From Labia minor (taxonomy: Eukaryota; Arthropoda; Insecta; Dermaptera; Spongiphoridae): DNA of 64,000 nucleotides. The translations under genes were made by a program, and so were the position numbers. This document shows positions 10,828 to 20,714 of this stretch, in pieces (positions within the stretch are counted from its first letter, which is position 1; every line of letters begins with the position of its first letter). The stretch covers positions 55,765,564 through 55,829,563 of the forward strand of contig OY720348.1 of assembly GCA_963082975.1 (NCBI GenBank), in the 5' to 3' direction. The notes under the pieces are model-generated. The model had not been told where the DNA came from. It did no database searches and was given only the letters and a program-made list of their open reading frames with translations.

Positions 10828-11360
10828 AAGTAAAATAAATTCCCAAATATGATGATAAAACAATTTTTAAGATTTTTTTTTTATTTTCCTCTGGAAAGTG
10901 AAATAATTTAATTAATATTTTAAATACATTTCTATTAAAAATCCATGTGTTTTTTCCCCTACATGAAAAGAAATGTTGTGGGTAGAGGAGATAAAACAAG
11001 ATGAAAATGATAAGAGTGGAAATATAATTCTCTCTTTTGTATATAAATATCTTTTTTTGATTAGACTGCGAATGTGCAGACGTGAAAATAAACAGATCCT
11101 CATTTTACATTTTTTTTTTTGTTTTTGTTTTGTTTTGTTGTTTTTTTTTTTTTATAAAATATATTCGAGGATGAAAACGTCTGAAAATAATATTTCAATG
11201 AATGTTTTACTTTGAACTTACACTAAATATAAAAGGGCTAAAATGGAAACAATCAAAATACTGGGTGAAAAGAATATTCCTTTACTCTATCGCCAAGTTA
11301 ATTGGTAAATTAAATACCCTCTTCCTTTTTTAAGTGATCAGACACCCTGAAAAAATATAT
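10828..11360. other. AT-rich spacer with poly(T) tracts
   Basis: No gene seen. A T/G-rich tract lies at 11112-11152. Short open frames here are low-complexity. Confidence 0.35.
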
Positions 11361-11366
11361 CATTAA

Positions 11367-11399
<33 letters not shown>

Positions 11400-11418
11400 C
11401 AAATTATGTTTTCATTAA

Positions 11419-11449
<31 letters not shown>

Positions 11450-11468
11450 CAAATTATGTTTTCATTAA

Positions 11469-11499
<31 letters not shown>

Positions 11500-11518
11500 C
11501 AAATTATGTTTTCATTAA

Positions 11519-11549
<31 letters not shown>

Positions 11550-11568
11550 CAAATTATGTTTTCATTAA

Positions 11569-11599
<31 letters not shown>

Positions 11600-11642
11600 C
11601 AAATTATGTTTTCATTAAATATATATATATATATATATATAT
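11361..11642. repeat. Perfect 50-bp minisatellite, about 5.6 units
   Basis: The unit AAATTATGTTTTCATTAAAT + (AT)n + TTTATATAC starts at 11401, 11451, 11501, 11551 and 11601 with no visible substitutions, and a partial unit precedes it. Each unit contains an (AT)11-like core. The perfect identity indicates very recent expansion or gene-conversion-like homogenisation. Confidence 0.9.
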
Positions 11643-12059
11643 AGTGGGAAATAACCCGCTTTGACAGACATTAGGCTATAATTATAGAAGGCAATTTTAC
11701 TTACTAATAAAAAAAAACAGTCATAGTCTGAAAAGAATAATATTATAAAGGAAGTTATAAATATATACATATTTGAAAAAAAAAAATTGTTTTATAATTC
11801 CAATTTATGTCTTTTATAAAAAAAGTCAAATGATTAAATAATTAAAAAAATATTATATCAACGATGATACCCTTATAATTACGTTAGAAAAATTTTAAAT
11901 TAAACATACATATCTAAATAAAGAATTATAATTTGTTTGAAAATTAAATTGAAATATAAAATTGAATTGAATTAAAATAATAAATGATATCAAATATAAT
12001 ATTTTAATTTCATTATTTCAACATTGCTCAGACTAATGGATTTATACTACATACAGATA
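11643..12059. other. AT-rich spacer
   Basis: No gene, RNA or clear repeat is seen. AAATGATTAAATAATT-type low-complexity sequence predominates. Confidence 0.35.
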
Positions 12060-12101
12060 GATAGACATATATATCTTATCTTATTATATTAGCAAAAATT
12101 G

Positions 12102-12136
<35 letters not shown>

Positions 12137-12650
12137 TTGAATATTTGAAATATTAAACCGCTCAAAGGAATTTTTTGAAATTCACACCATAGATAATATT
12201 AATAAGGAAAAATCGATCTTTATTGGTTTCAGCCTCGGAAAAATAATCTTTGTTAGTTTTAATTAATTTAAAATAGGAATTTTAATAATAAAAAAAAATT
12301 GCACCGGGCAACGCCGGACAGCGCTTCCTTTAATACAAAATATTATAAATAATATAAAATTAAAAATATTTATTTTAATAATATTTTCTAAGCAAATTAC
12401 GAAATATATATTATGTTATATCCATAGGTCATACATTTTCACTTTCGGTGCATTCATACGTACGTTCAAGGGCTGTATGTATTATTACTATATTTTTTTA
12501 AATTTATGTTCTTTTAAATTATTTGAAATTGTTTAATATATTTTGTCGCGTTTATTTATTTTAAATAATAATCTTAATCTTAAATATTCATAGTTCATAA
12601 GGAATAATTTTTTAAGAGACACGGCTCGGTGAACCAGGTACTATATACAT
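12060..12650 (+). repeat. AT-rich repeat family A, copy 2
   Basis: A contiguous copy reading CTTATCTTATTATATTAGCA, ATTAAACCGCTC, GGTTTCAGCCTCGG, GCACCGGGCAACGCCGGACA, GCATTCATACGTACGTTCAAGG and GGTGAACCAGGTA. It is the uninterrupted counterpart of copy 1. It includes (AT)n at 12110-12136. No protein is encoded. Confidence 0.55.
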
Positions 12651-12689
12651 ATAACATGAATCAATTTCTAACTTTAATTTTTTTTTTAG

Positions 12690-12780
12690 ACATAAGGAAG
12701 TTGAAAGAGGATAGGAATTGGATGGAGGTGGCTAAGAATAATGACCGTTTTACGAATTTCGAGTTCAGTAGCAGAAAATA
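12690..12780 (+). pseudogene. LINE C-terminal tail
   Basis: The frame gives DIRKLKEDRNWMEVAKNNDR and then TNFEFSSR, the very end of the LINE family whose longer fragments lie at 1381-1790 and 61208-61600. The A-rich TAGATAGA-like sequence follows. It is heavily truncated. Confidence 0.55.
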
Positions 12781-13194
12781 GAATAAATAGATAGAATTTT
12801 CTAAAAAGAAGAATATATAATTTTTATAAAGAAGTAGAAAAAAATATAAAATTACGTTTAAAAGTTATTCCTTGAAGCAATCCGATTCTTCTAACTGTCA
12901 CCATAATAACTCATTATCGTGACATACGTGTCGATAACATGAATATTGACTCTGACACCTCACCAAACATTTCAACCTCATGATTTTGAAAATAAATTAA
13001 CTTATCTTGGAAGGGAATTTAGATTACTTATTAGTTAACTTCCGACAGCGATGAGCTTCGAATGATGAATTGACAGTTGAAATGCGCATTTAATAATAAA
13101 TGAATACAATACATTTAATTATATATTGTATTTATAAATTGCATTAAATAATAAATTAAAAACATTTTGGTTAGTTTTATCTATTATAGAATAA
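12781..13194. other. AT-rich spacer
   Basis: No gene seen. Confidence 0.3.
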
Positions 13195-13600
13195 AAGAGT
13201 ATAATAAAAATGTGCATATTTTTTAAATATTAAACCGCTCGAAGGATTTTTTTGAAATTCACACCAAAGATAATATTTATAAAGAAAATTCGATCTGTAT
13301 TGGTTACAGCCTCGGAAAAAATCATGTTAGTTTTTTCTTAATTTATAATAGAAATTCTAATAATAAAAAAAATTACGCCGGGCAAAGCCGGACAGCGCTT
13401 CCTTAAATACAAAATATATTATAAATAATTTAAAATTAAAAATATTTATTTTAATAATATTTTGTAAACAAATTACGAAAGATATATTATGTTATATCCT
13501 TAGGCCATACTTTTCTCTCTTTCGGTGCATTAATAAGTACGTTTAAGGGCTGTATATTTAATGACTATTTTTTTTAAATTTATGTAGAATTTTATTTTAT
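13195..13600 (+). repeat. AT-rich repeat family A, copy 3
   Basis: TTAAACCGCTCGAAGGATTT, CAGCCTCGGAAAAAATCA and ACGCCGGGCAAAGCCGGACA match copy 2 in order. The copy lacks the far CGGTGAACCAGG end. Confidence 0.5.
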
Positions 13601-14377
13601 TTATTTATTTAGAAATAATTTTTGAGAATTTTCAGTTTTAGTTTGTTTAATATGAATTTTTTCCAATTTTCTTGAAATTAAAAAAAGTCTTTATCAAATT
13701 GAATATGAATTAAGCAAGTAAGCTCCGGTCAACTCAAACAATGCACTCCCAATTAACTAAGCTATTCCATTGTAACGCATATAATCAATAGCAATGCAGT
13801 TTAGAGCCCCGACTGTTTATCATGAGGTCGCAATATGGAGATATCCTACTGTGAATGAAATAAGTTCAGCGAACCGCTTACGAATTCTAATTTCGTTTTT
13901 TTTCCGGATTACGTTGCCTACCCCACTATAATATAATAGAAAAATTAAGTATGTCATATAGTTAATTGTCGTTATCACTTTATTTTTGAGTTTAAGTAAG
14001 ACGAGTGTATAATAGAAGTGAAGTGAATGTCAGTGGTTACTAACAACATAACCTTAAAATATTCAGTTCTTTAATCACTTTCAAAATAAAGTAAGAAACT
14101 AAAGTGAAATTGGTCACACGACAACAGTCCCAAATTAAAGTGTTACGACAATCGACTATACGATAATAATATACGGGATTATACGCAGTAGGCTTGACCT
14201 TACAATGACGTATTACGTTATTTCAGATTCAGGACTTACTTAAACTCTCTAATAATCTAATCAATAAACAGATAACTTTCTAATTGACGAAGACAAAAAA
14301 AAAAAAAAACTTATTAAGATCTCTATTGAAGTGGAAATGTAGTAAGCGTTTAAGCAACTTGGAGAGATCGAGTTGAA
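13601..14377. other. Unique-looking spacer
   Basis: Moderately AT-rich with no recognisable element. A poly(A) run lies at 14295-14309. No frame supported. Confidence 0.3.
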
Positions 14378-14854
14378 TTAGTTGTTTGCCTTTATAACCC
14401 GGGATGGGAAGATAACACCTTCAATGGACGAACCGTCAACACCATTTTCTTCTAAAGATCCTTCTCCAAGGGTCAAAACAACACTCCAGTTGGAGTTGCC
14501 TTCGAAGAATAGGAAAGGCTCCGTAATAGAGTTCTTGGAGCGAAAAGAGGTTTGTGCTGGTCGTAAACGCAACGTGTGCATCAATCGGCGTTACCATGCT
14601 CCCCCTTTCCCCCACTACACCACTTGCTGCAACTTGGCTATCGCCCTCAATAAACACGAACCCGCCAACCGTTTTAGCTGTTGGGAAGCTGATAGACTTA
14701 GTACCTCGACTTGGTAATCAAACTTCCCGTTAGTGATTTGTTCATTTAAAGTACAAATAATGACAAACCTCGTACGAACAGAATCAACGGAGAAGAAAAT
14801 GTCGGAAAGGCAATTTTCTAGCATAAAGATTACCTTTTTTGACATTTCATCCAA
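14378..14854. other. Coding-like segment, unassigned
   Basis: The base composition is clearly less AT-rich than its surroundings, and long frames overlap on both strands (plus 14382-14717, minus 14615-14854 and 14378-14584). None shows a motif I can assign. The minus-strand sequence CTLNEQITNGKFDYQVEVLS, then RLAGSCLLRAIAKLQQ, looks protein-like, as does the plus-strand TRDGKITPSMDEPSTPF. It may be a remnant of a mobile-element protein or of a host exon. Strand and product are undecided. Confidence 0.25.
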
Positions 14855-15320
14855 TTAAAAGAAAATTGTATACTGGAAAGAAAAAAAAATTTCAATTAAT
14901 CTTAAGAAAAAAATATTTTACAAACGATATTAATTTTGTTATTTTTTTTTAATACAGATACTGTTTTTTTTTTGTAACTTTGAATGGGAGGAAAAAAGAG
15001 TGCCATGGTATTTACATTGGTGACCATTTTTTTTTAATGAGGGTTTTGATCAAAACATTTTTCATTACAAGAAATAACGATCTTAAATTAATTTCTGCTT
15101 AATAAAAAAAAATCACGATTAAATTAATTAAAACAACAAGAATGAATATTAAACTTTTGATAAAAATACAAAGAAGTGATTATGTTCATTTTGAAAATGA
15201 TCTAAAGGAAAACAATTTTTCATATAATTCTTGGACACCACAAAACAAATATTTTCAAATTACATTTGTAATCAACAGAACATCCACATAACTAAACATT
15301 TATTAGTAAAATAAAAGAAA
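14855..15320. other. AT-rich spacer
   Basis: Poly(T) and poly(A) tracts. No gene. Confidence 0.3.
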
Positions 15321-15815
15321 AAATGAGCTGTGGCCAGGCAAAGAACCGAACGCGATTTGAAATAAATTAATTTCCAAACATTATATATATATATAAAATA
15401 TCAAAAATAAATATTTTTAAAATTTGAATTAAAATGACTAAATTATATTATATTGGTGTTTATTTTTAGTTTAATTATTATTCAATTATTAATTATTACT
15501 AGCGAAAAATTTCCGACAATGAATATAAAATTATTACTTTGGAAACTGCCACTTCGGGGTCCTGGATGATGAATTCATGCTACTGATTCATTAAGTAAAT
15601 ATACCAATATACAATAAGCATTAATCCTACTACATTAAGTAAATATACCAATATACAATAAGCAGAAATTAATTTAAGATACGGACACACGGACAGACAT
15701 CAGGCTAACAATACTTTTTTCTGTTAACAAAATGCATGATTCGTGGAGATATGTAAAAATCTCCACATGTGAAATTTGGTGTGAAAACAATTCCCTCCCT
15801 ATCGTCGGTCAAAAA
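15321..15815 (+). mobile_element. Family B repeat, full-length copy
   Basis: Runs from ATGAGCTGTGGCCAGGC with GAACCGAACGCGATTTG to CCCTCCCTATCGTCGGTC. Internal order: a 33-bp direct repeat of ACATTAAGTAAATATACCAA at about 15590-15660, CGGACACACGGACAGACATC, and AAAATCTCCACATGTGAAAT. The terminal GACCGACGAT-type inverted repeat is the best evidence for element boundaries. It has no coding capacity. Confidence 0.5.
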
Positions 15816-17268
15816 ATTTTTTTTTTTTAGTGGTTCATCTTATTTTACAAAGAAGTCAAAGAAAATTTTGATTTTAATCATAATATTTAATTTTTAAATT
15901 AAATAAATATATTATTGATCTGTATATATTTTATAAATCTTTAGAAAGATAGATTGAGATCTATTTTAATTATTAGAAAAAATAAATCAATTAAAATATT
16001 ATTTTTTTTTTAGAATTTTACATAATTTGTTTTATTTTATCGGCACTGAAAAAAAATTATAATTATTTCCTAATTTTCAACTTTCGGAAATTAAATATCA
16101 ATTTAAGAATATAAATATTAGTTTAAGTTGAAAATTAGTTAAAAAGGGGTTACCATTTATAATCTCCACCATCAACACTTTCCTATCAAATCTAATAAAC
16201 GTTAGAAAGAGTCTTAGCTCAGTCAAGTGGATTGAACCGTACAAGCCAAAATCAATTGCATCTCGCTAAAGAATATCTATTTAAGATATTATATTTGTGT
16301 GTATATGGATAAGGATTTTTGATAGGATATTTATTCTATTCAACGAGCATCATTAAATAATACTGATACTGACAAAAAAAAATATTAAATAATATTTTAT
16401 ATGTAACATAATGACACATTTTGTAGTAGGATTAATATTCAAAGAAGTGGAAATAATTTTTTTTTTTTTTTTTTGGATATTAAATTTTTTTTATGAAATA
16501 TTTAGATATGTTAATATAGATGTTCTATTTGTTTCTACAAAGCAAATCTTAGAAAAGATATATTCTGCCATCAATTCCACTTCTTGTGATTTTGAACATT
16601 GAGTTGTTTTATATAGAAAATGCTGGCTTATATTATATTAAATTTCGTCCTTTTTGCAGATATTACCATTCCATATGTTCTCTAAGAGTTATCTTTGCTC
16701 ATATCTTAGAACATTTCACTTATCCATGCATGTCCTTTCACTGGAAACAATCCAGCAACCATACATTCTATCTTTCCAAGAGAGCCTATTCAAATTATTC
16801 AAATGAAAAATAGAGAGAAATCCAAGGGGGAAACTGAAAATAGGAGAAGTGGGCGCATGAATGGTCTGATAAGATTCCGATTAAGGGCTTTTTCAAATGA
16901 ATAAATTTCAAAGAATATTATTTAAATGTTTTTAAGCAGTTTATATCGAGAATAAATGAGCTTTCTAATAAGTGAAAAAATATCTGAGTATTTTTTTATT
17001 TTTTTGCAATCAGCACCTCATAGAACATTTGAAAAGGTAAATTTAAAAACTGTATGGCTGAAATAAATTATAACAATATTGCGTTTAATTATTATTTATT
17101 TCTGTGGAACTTTTGAATTCGAAAGTTCATTATCTCAACAACCACATTCCGACAATCGTACATATCCTAAACCAACTCCATCTATATAATTACTATCATC
17201 TACCAATAACCAAATATCAACTTTATAACCGGGAGAGAAAATGGAGCACAATATTGTGAAGCTAACAG
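15816..17268. other. AT-rich spacer
   Basis: No element recognised. Frames at 16411-16602 and 16586-16813 are of low complexity or unremarkable, and I do not call them genes. Confidence 0.3.
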
Positions 17269-17618
17269 TTGCAAACATATTAGCAAGAATGTTGGCTGAA
17301 CTGGAAAGAGATTGGTTTGTTTATAGAAGACATTCTTCGGAAAAAGAAGAAAGATGTAGATAACCAGAAATAAGGAACAAAATGCGGAGCCTAGGCGTAG
17401 GCGTAGGCCAACTCGATGAAAAAATAGAGAACACCACCCTGAAGAAATACGTAAGTGGTACCAGGGTGGATGTTGTTTTTCAACAACGAGGGAGGTTTTT
17501 TAGTTCGTCACACGTACCAAAATTGTGACGACAATCTTGAGATGTGTTAGACATTTTCCTACTTCACCGCAAAAAAAAACTTTATATTCAAGTCCAGTAT
17601 TTTAGATATATCCACCAG
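17269..17618. repeat. Left copy of a 350-bp direct repeat flanking an R2 element
   Basis: Begins TTGCAAACATATTAGCAAG and ends GATATATCCACCAG. The right copy is 20361-20714. I count six substitutions and one poly(A)-run length change between them (about 98 percent identity). The outer flanks (…GCTAACAG on the left, TTGTTTCCC on the right) become continuous if the R2 and one copy are removed, which is the arrangement of a target-site duplication. Confidence 0.85.
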
Positions 17619-17620
17619 GT

Positions 17621-17648
17621 GGCGAGAGTAACTATGACTCTCTTAAGC
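17621..17648 (+). other. 28S rRNA-derived 28-nt tag at the R2 5' end
   Basis: GGCGAGAGTAACTATGACTC followed by TCTTAAGC corresponds to positions -28 to -1 of the 28S R2 target (GGCGGGAGTAACTATGACTC, TCTTAAGG) with two mismatches. Nothing upstream of this point is 28S-like. Two extra bases (GT, 17619-17620) separate it from the flanking repeat. Confidence 0.8.
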
Positions 17649-17828
17649 TGCAATGACCCAGTAGGCGAAATTGGCGGGCAAGAAGCATGTTATGAATGTA
17701 CCTTTTATAGGACCTCCCTTGGGATTTCGCCCTTGGGGGTCCTTTTTCTATCAAGGAATTTTCAATCCTTCCCCGGTACATTCATTAAAAACTCCCCCGG
17801 CTATCTATAGAAGTTTTAATTATCGCTC

Positions 17829-18551
17829 TTGCTTATAAGTTCAACTTGGCCTTTGCGGTTGCTGGTGAGCAGTGGAAAAGAGTCATCGTTAGCAAGCAGC
17901 CACCTTTTCGTGGTTCTCGCCATAAGTTGTCTCTCCGGAGACGAAACTAAAAGCTGCCTCTGTGCCAGACGGGTCCTGAGGGTTGCCAGCCCCTTCGACC
18001 TTAGTTTAGTCGGCCACGATAATATAACTAGCTTCGGATCGGATGGATCGAAAAGGAAAAGCCCTGGACCCTCTGGATCCAGGGCGCCGACTGATAAAAC
18101 AGGGCAGGGGAGGTCTGCCGATACATTTCCTTGCCGTATGCCCGGCTGCTCAAGAGAATTCGCTACTAATACAGGGAGGGGCTTGCACGAACAACGTGCA
18201 CACCGAGACTGGTATGATCAAAGAGAGGTGGGAAACATCAAACGTAAAAAGCGGCCTTGGTCTCTTGAAGAGATAGCTTTGCTAGCTCGGGCGGAGGCCA
18301 GGCTGACTATTGCAGGGGTTAATTGGCTCAATCAAGAACTAGCTGAGCTCTTCCCCCTTAGAACCCTTGAGGTCATCAAAGGCCAAAGAAAGTACAAGAG
18401 TTACCGGTCCAAAGTAGCTAGCTATATCGCTGAGCTACAAGTTGGAAGCCATGGAGCGTCAGCAGATTTATCTGTTGACCAACTCCTCAAACCAGACTCG
18501 GAGGAAAACACCAATCCATCTAAGTCTCCAGTCGCTCGGGAAAAAATCTGA
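17829..18551 (+). pseudogene. R2 N-terminal DNA-binding region (CCHH finger and Myb-like)
   Basis: In this 240-residue frame the zinc finger is C102, C107, H120, H125 (PCRMPGCSREF...GLHEQRAHRDW). The Myb-like region starts near residue 141 (KKRPWSLEEIALLARAEARL), with LFPLRTLEVIKGQRKYKSYR near 174-193. In R2 proteins these two domains bind the 28S target and position the endonuclease. A single finger rather than three is the arrangement of the R2-D group that includes insect elements. The ATG at 17829 lies about 180 nt inside the element and may or may not be the real start, since R2 translation starts are atypical. The frame shifts into 18442-18882 before the RT region. Confidence 0.8.
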
Positions 18552-18882
18552 GTCAAAATCAGGGTTCAATATCGGGGAGTTGAATAACATCTGCGTCAAC
18601 TCCTCCACTTGGACTCCTGATCGAATTGCAGCCGAGTTGTCCTTGTACCTTTTAAGAACGTTTCCACCTGTTCAACGTGCGAAAAGGGCAACTCGAACTA
18701 ACAACACTCAGCTCTCGAAGCGTCAGCTTCGAAGAGTTGAGTACGGAAAGACTCAGAAAGCATATAAGAAAGACCCTTGCCAATGCATAAGATCTATTTT
18801 GGCAGGAGATTCCTGTGGAGTTTCGCCTCCACAGGATGTGATGGAGCCGTACTGGAGACATGATGATGAGCCGGAGCGATAA
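18442..18882 (+). pseudogene. R2 linker between Myb-like domain and reverse transcriptase
   Basis: Overlaps the previous frame and continues the protein in another phase. Residues such as SLYLLRTFPPVQRAKRATRT, then QLSKRQLRRVEYGKTQKAYK, resemble the basic linker before the R2 reverse transcriptase. The block CGVSPPQDVMEPYWR (18820-18860) is also present at 46495-46560, in another R2 remnant. No catalytic motifs. Confidence 0.6.
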
Positions 18883-19525
18883 GACACCAGGCCGAACAAT
18901 TCCTACGGAGATATTTTATGGATTACTGGACCCCATTAGCGACGAGGAGATTAAGCTGTCCCTCCCGAGAGTATCCACGACTCCGGGACCGGATGGCCTG
19001 TCCGCAAGACAGGTGAGGGCTGTCCCTGCGGGCATTTTACGAAGAGTCTTGAATCTCCTTCTAATAAGTGGGCAAGTTCCGCACCACCTTTTGGAATCAA
19101 CCACATCCCTGATTCCAAAAAATGGTGGCGATTTGGGTCCAGGCGACTTCAGACCTATCTCCGTAGCTTCAGTGCTTTTAAGGACTTTTCACAAAGTCCT
19201 GGCCAGTCGTTTCGCTCGTCACATCAATACACATTCATACACACGACTTGCACATATGGGATGGATTTCTGACAGAATTGTACCGACCCGAGGAGTCAGG
19301 CAGGGAGACCCACTATCTCCGCTATTGTTTAACCTTGTCATGGATGAGTTGATTAAACGCATCCCATCCGAGGTTGGCGTCCATATATCTCAGCAGCCAT
19401 TCAATATTTTGGCGTTTGTAGACGATCTGATACTTTTTGGTACCACACAGCAGGGCTTGCAGACATCACTTGACATTGCGGCGGACTACCTTGGTAGTTG
19501 CGGCCTCAGTGTCAATACAAATTAA
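18860..19525 (+). pseudogene. R2 reverse transcriptase, palm motif A missing
   Basis: The frame carries TTPGPDGLSARQVRAVPAG, SLIPKNGGDLGPGDFRPISV, then GVRQGDPLSPLLFNLVMDEL and AFVDDLILFGTTQQGL. The FVDD is the catalytic motif C (usually FADD). Between KVLASRFARHI and MGWISDRIVPTRGV about 90-100 residues are absent. In the R2 at 28.8 kb that interval holds QRAFLP..GCAQN and the motif A aspartate (LDMTKAFDS). Without it the enzyme cannot work, so this copy must be non-autonomous. Confidence 0.8.
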
Positions 19526-19862
19526 ATCATTCACTGTGGCGTTACAGAGAGTGTCACACGACAAAAAGGTCGTTGTGAATGCTAGGCTCCAATTCCAAAT
19601 AGAAGGGAGGAAGTTGCCAGCTTTAAAAAGAAGCGATGAATGGAAGTACCTGGGCGTCCCCTTCACTCCCGATGGGAGGAGTGATGGGAGTGAGCTGGTG
19701 AGGCTCCAAAGAGGGCTAGCCAGACTCACCAAGGCGCCCCTCAAACCTCAACAACGACTGTTTGGGTTGAGAGTTGTGTTGCTGCCCAGTCTTTACCACC
19801 TTCTAACACGGGGCAGTTGCACACTCAGTAGCTTTAAGAAAGTAGACATCGGGGTACGATAA
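19437..19862 (+). pseudogene. R2 thumb region
   Basis: The frame continues the RT domain with SDEWKYLGVPFTPDGRSDGS, LTKAPLKPQQRLFGLRVVLL and PSLYHLLTRGSCTLSSFKKV, matching the R2 thumb. The equivalent of the 28.8-kb copy reads DEFTYLGIPFTSEGKS and LTKALLKPQQRLFGLR. It ends at a stop where the linker to the CCHC domain should start. Confidence 0.75.
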
Positions 19863-19873
19863 ACCGCTCGAAG

Positions 19874-20194
19874 TTGGTTAACCCTCCCTGGCGATGTGCC
19901 GAATGCCTACATTTAAAGAACGCTCATAAGAACAAGTCGGCAAAATATAGACCTCTCTCCAACTTGATCAGTAAAATGTATGATGTTTCGGAGGTGGAGT
20001 TTGGCTCCGTCACCCTCTCCTGGAGGGGGCTGTGGAGCGAGCAATCCGCATGTCACCTGCGGAAGCTCGGAGTATTGAAAAGTAGCGAATTAAAGATAGT
20101 AAGCACGTTGGTTCTGGTAGGGGGGCTGAACTCCTTTTGGATGTTCAGCGAGTCAACATCATCGGCACCACACCAACGGAAAGGTATCGGCTAG
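19874..20194 (+). pseudogene. R2 C-terminal end after loss of CCHC and endonuclease
   Basis: After a few residues of the post-thumb linker (WLTLPGDVPNAY), the sequence jumps to AHKNKSAKYRPLSNLISKMY, then VEFGSVTLSWRGLWS and GLNSFWMFSEST. This last part aligns with residues after the endonuclease core in the 28.8-kb copy (VRFGTITLNNRGVWG, HSAFWSFNRTT). The CCHC knuckle and the K-PD...D endonuclease motif are missing, a second internal deletion. Confidence 0.7.
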
Positions 20195-20360
20195 GCCAAT
20201 CCGTCCTCCAACATAGGGACCACCCCCCTCAGGGGTGTAAGACGGAGGAGGGGTTTTAGTGGGTATGGAGTTTGCTATTTCTCTGAGCCCCACACTACCG
20301 CCAGTTTAACATAGGCGGTGTGCAGTAATGCATTTCCCCTCCTAGCTAAAAAAAAAAAAA
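20195..20360 (+). other. R2 3' untranslated region and poly(A)
   Basis: GC-rich sequence with a GGAGGAGGGGTTTTAGTGGG block and a terminal A13. In R2, the 3' untranslated RNA is the part recognised by the reverse transcriptase. Its sharing of two blocks with the 28.8-kb copy fits mobilisation by the same protein. Confidence 0.6.
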
Positions 20361-20714
20361 TTGCAAACATAGTAGCAAGAATGTTGGCTGAACTGGAAAG
20401 AGATTGGTTTGTTTATAGAAGACATTCTTCGGAAAAAGAAGAAAGATGTAGCTAACCAGAAATAAAGAACAAAATGCGGAGCTTAGGCGTAGGCGTAGGC
20501 CAACTCGATGAAAAAATAGAGAACACCACCCTTAAGTAATACGTAAGTGGTACCAGGGTGGATGTTGTTTTTCAACAACGAGGGAGGTTTTTTAGTTCGT
20601 CACACGTACCAAAATTGTGACGACAATCTTGAGATGTGTTAGACATTTTCCTACTTCACCGCAAAAAAAAAAAAACTTTATATTCAAGTCCAGTATTTTA
20701 GATATATCCACCAG
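20361..20714. repeat. Right copy of the 350-bp direct repeat
   Basis: Duplicate of 17269-17618. The only length difference is a run of 13 A instead of 9 near 20684. It starts directly after the R2 poly(A). Confidence 0.85.

Larger units (their letters stand above)
17621..20360 (+). mobile_element. R2-type retrotransposon, internally deleted, outside rDNA
   Basis: A non-LTR element of the R2 clade. It starts with 28 nt matching the 28S rRNA sequence just upstream of the R2 insertion site (17621-17648) and ends in a 13-nt poly(A) at 20348-20360. In order it has a CCHH finger, a Myb-like domain, RT motifs with a gap, the thumb, and the last C-terminal segment, then a 3' untranslated region. The catalytic motif A segment and the CCHC-endonuclease region are missing. 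The remaining coding is broken by frameshifts. At 2.74 kb it is shorter than usual R2 elements (roughly 3.5-5 kb). The 3' untranslated region shares GGTTTTAGTGGGTAT and AATGCATTTCC with the R2 at 28436-30660. Confidence 0.85.

Noticed and set aside
11361-11642. CRISPR-like array of regular 50-bp units
   Set aside because: There are no variable spacers; all units are identical along their whole length and the setting is eukaryotic. It is a minisatellite.
17269-17618. The 350-bp repeats as long terminal repeats of an LTR element
   Set aside because: What lies between them is an R2 with its own poly(A) end. The repeats show no TG...CA ends, and the flanks fit a target duplication.
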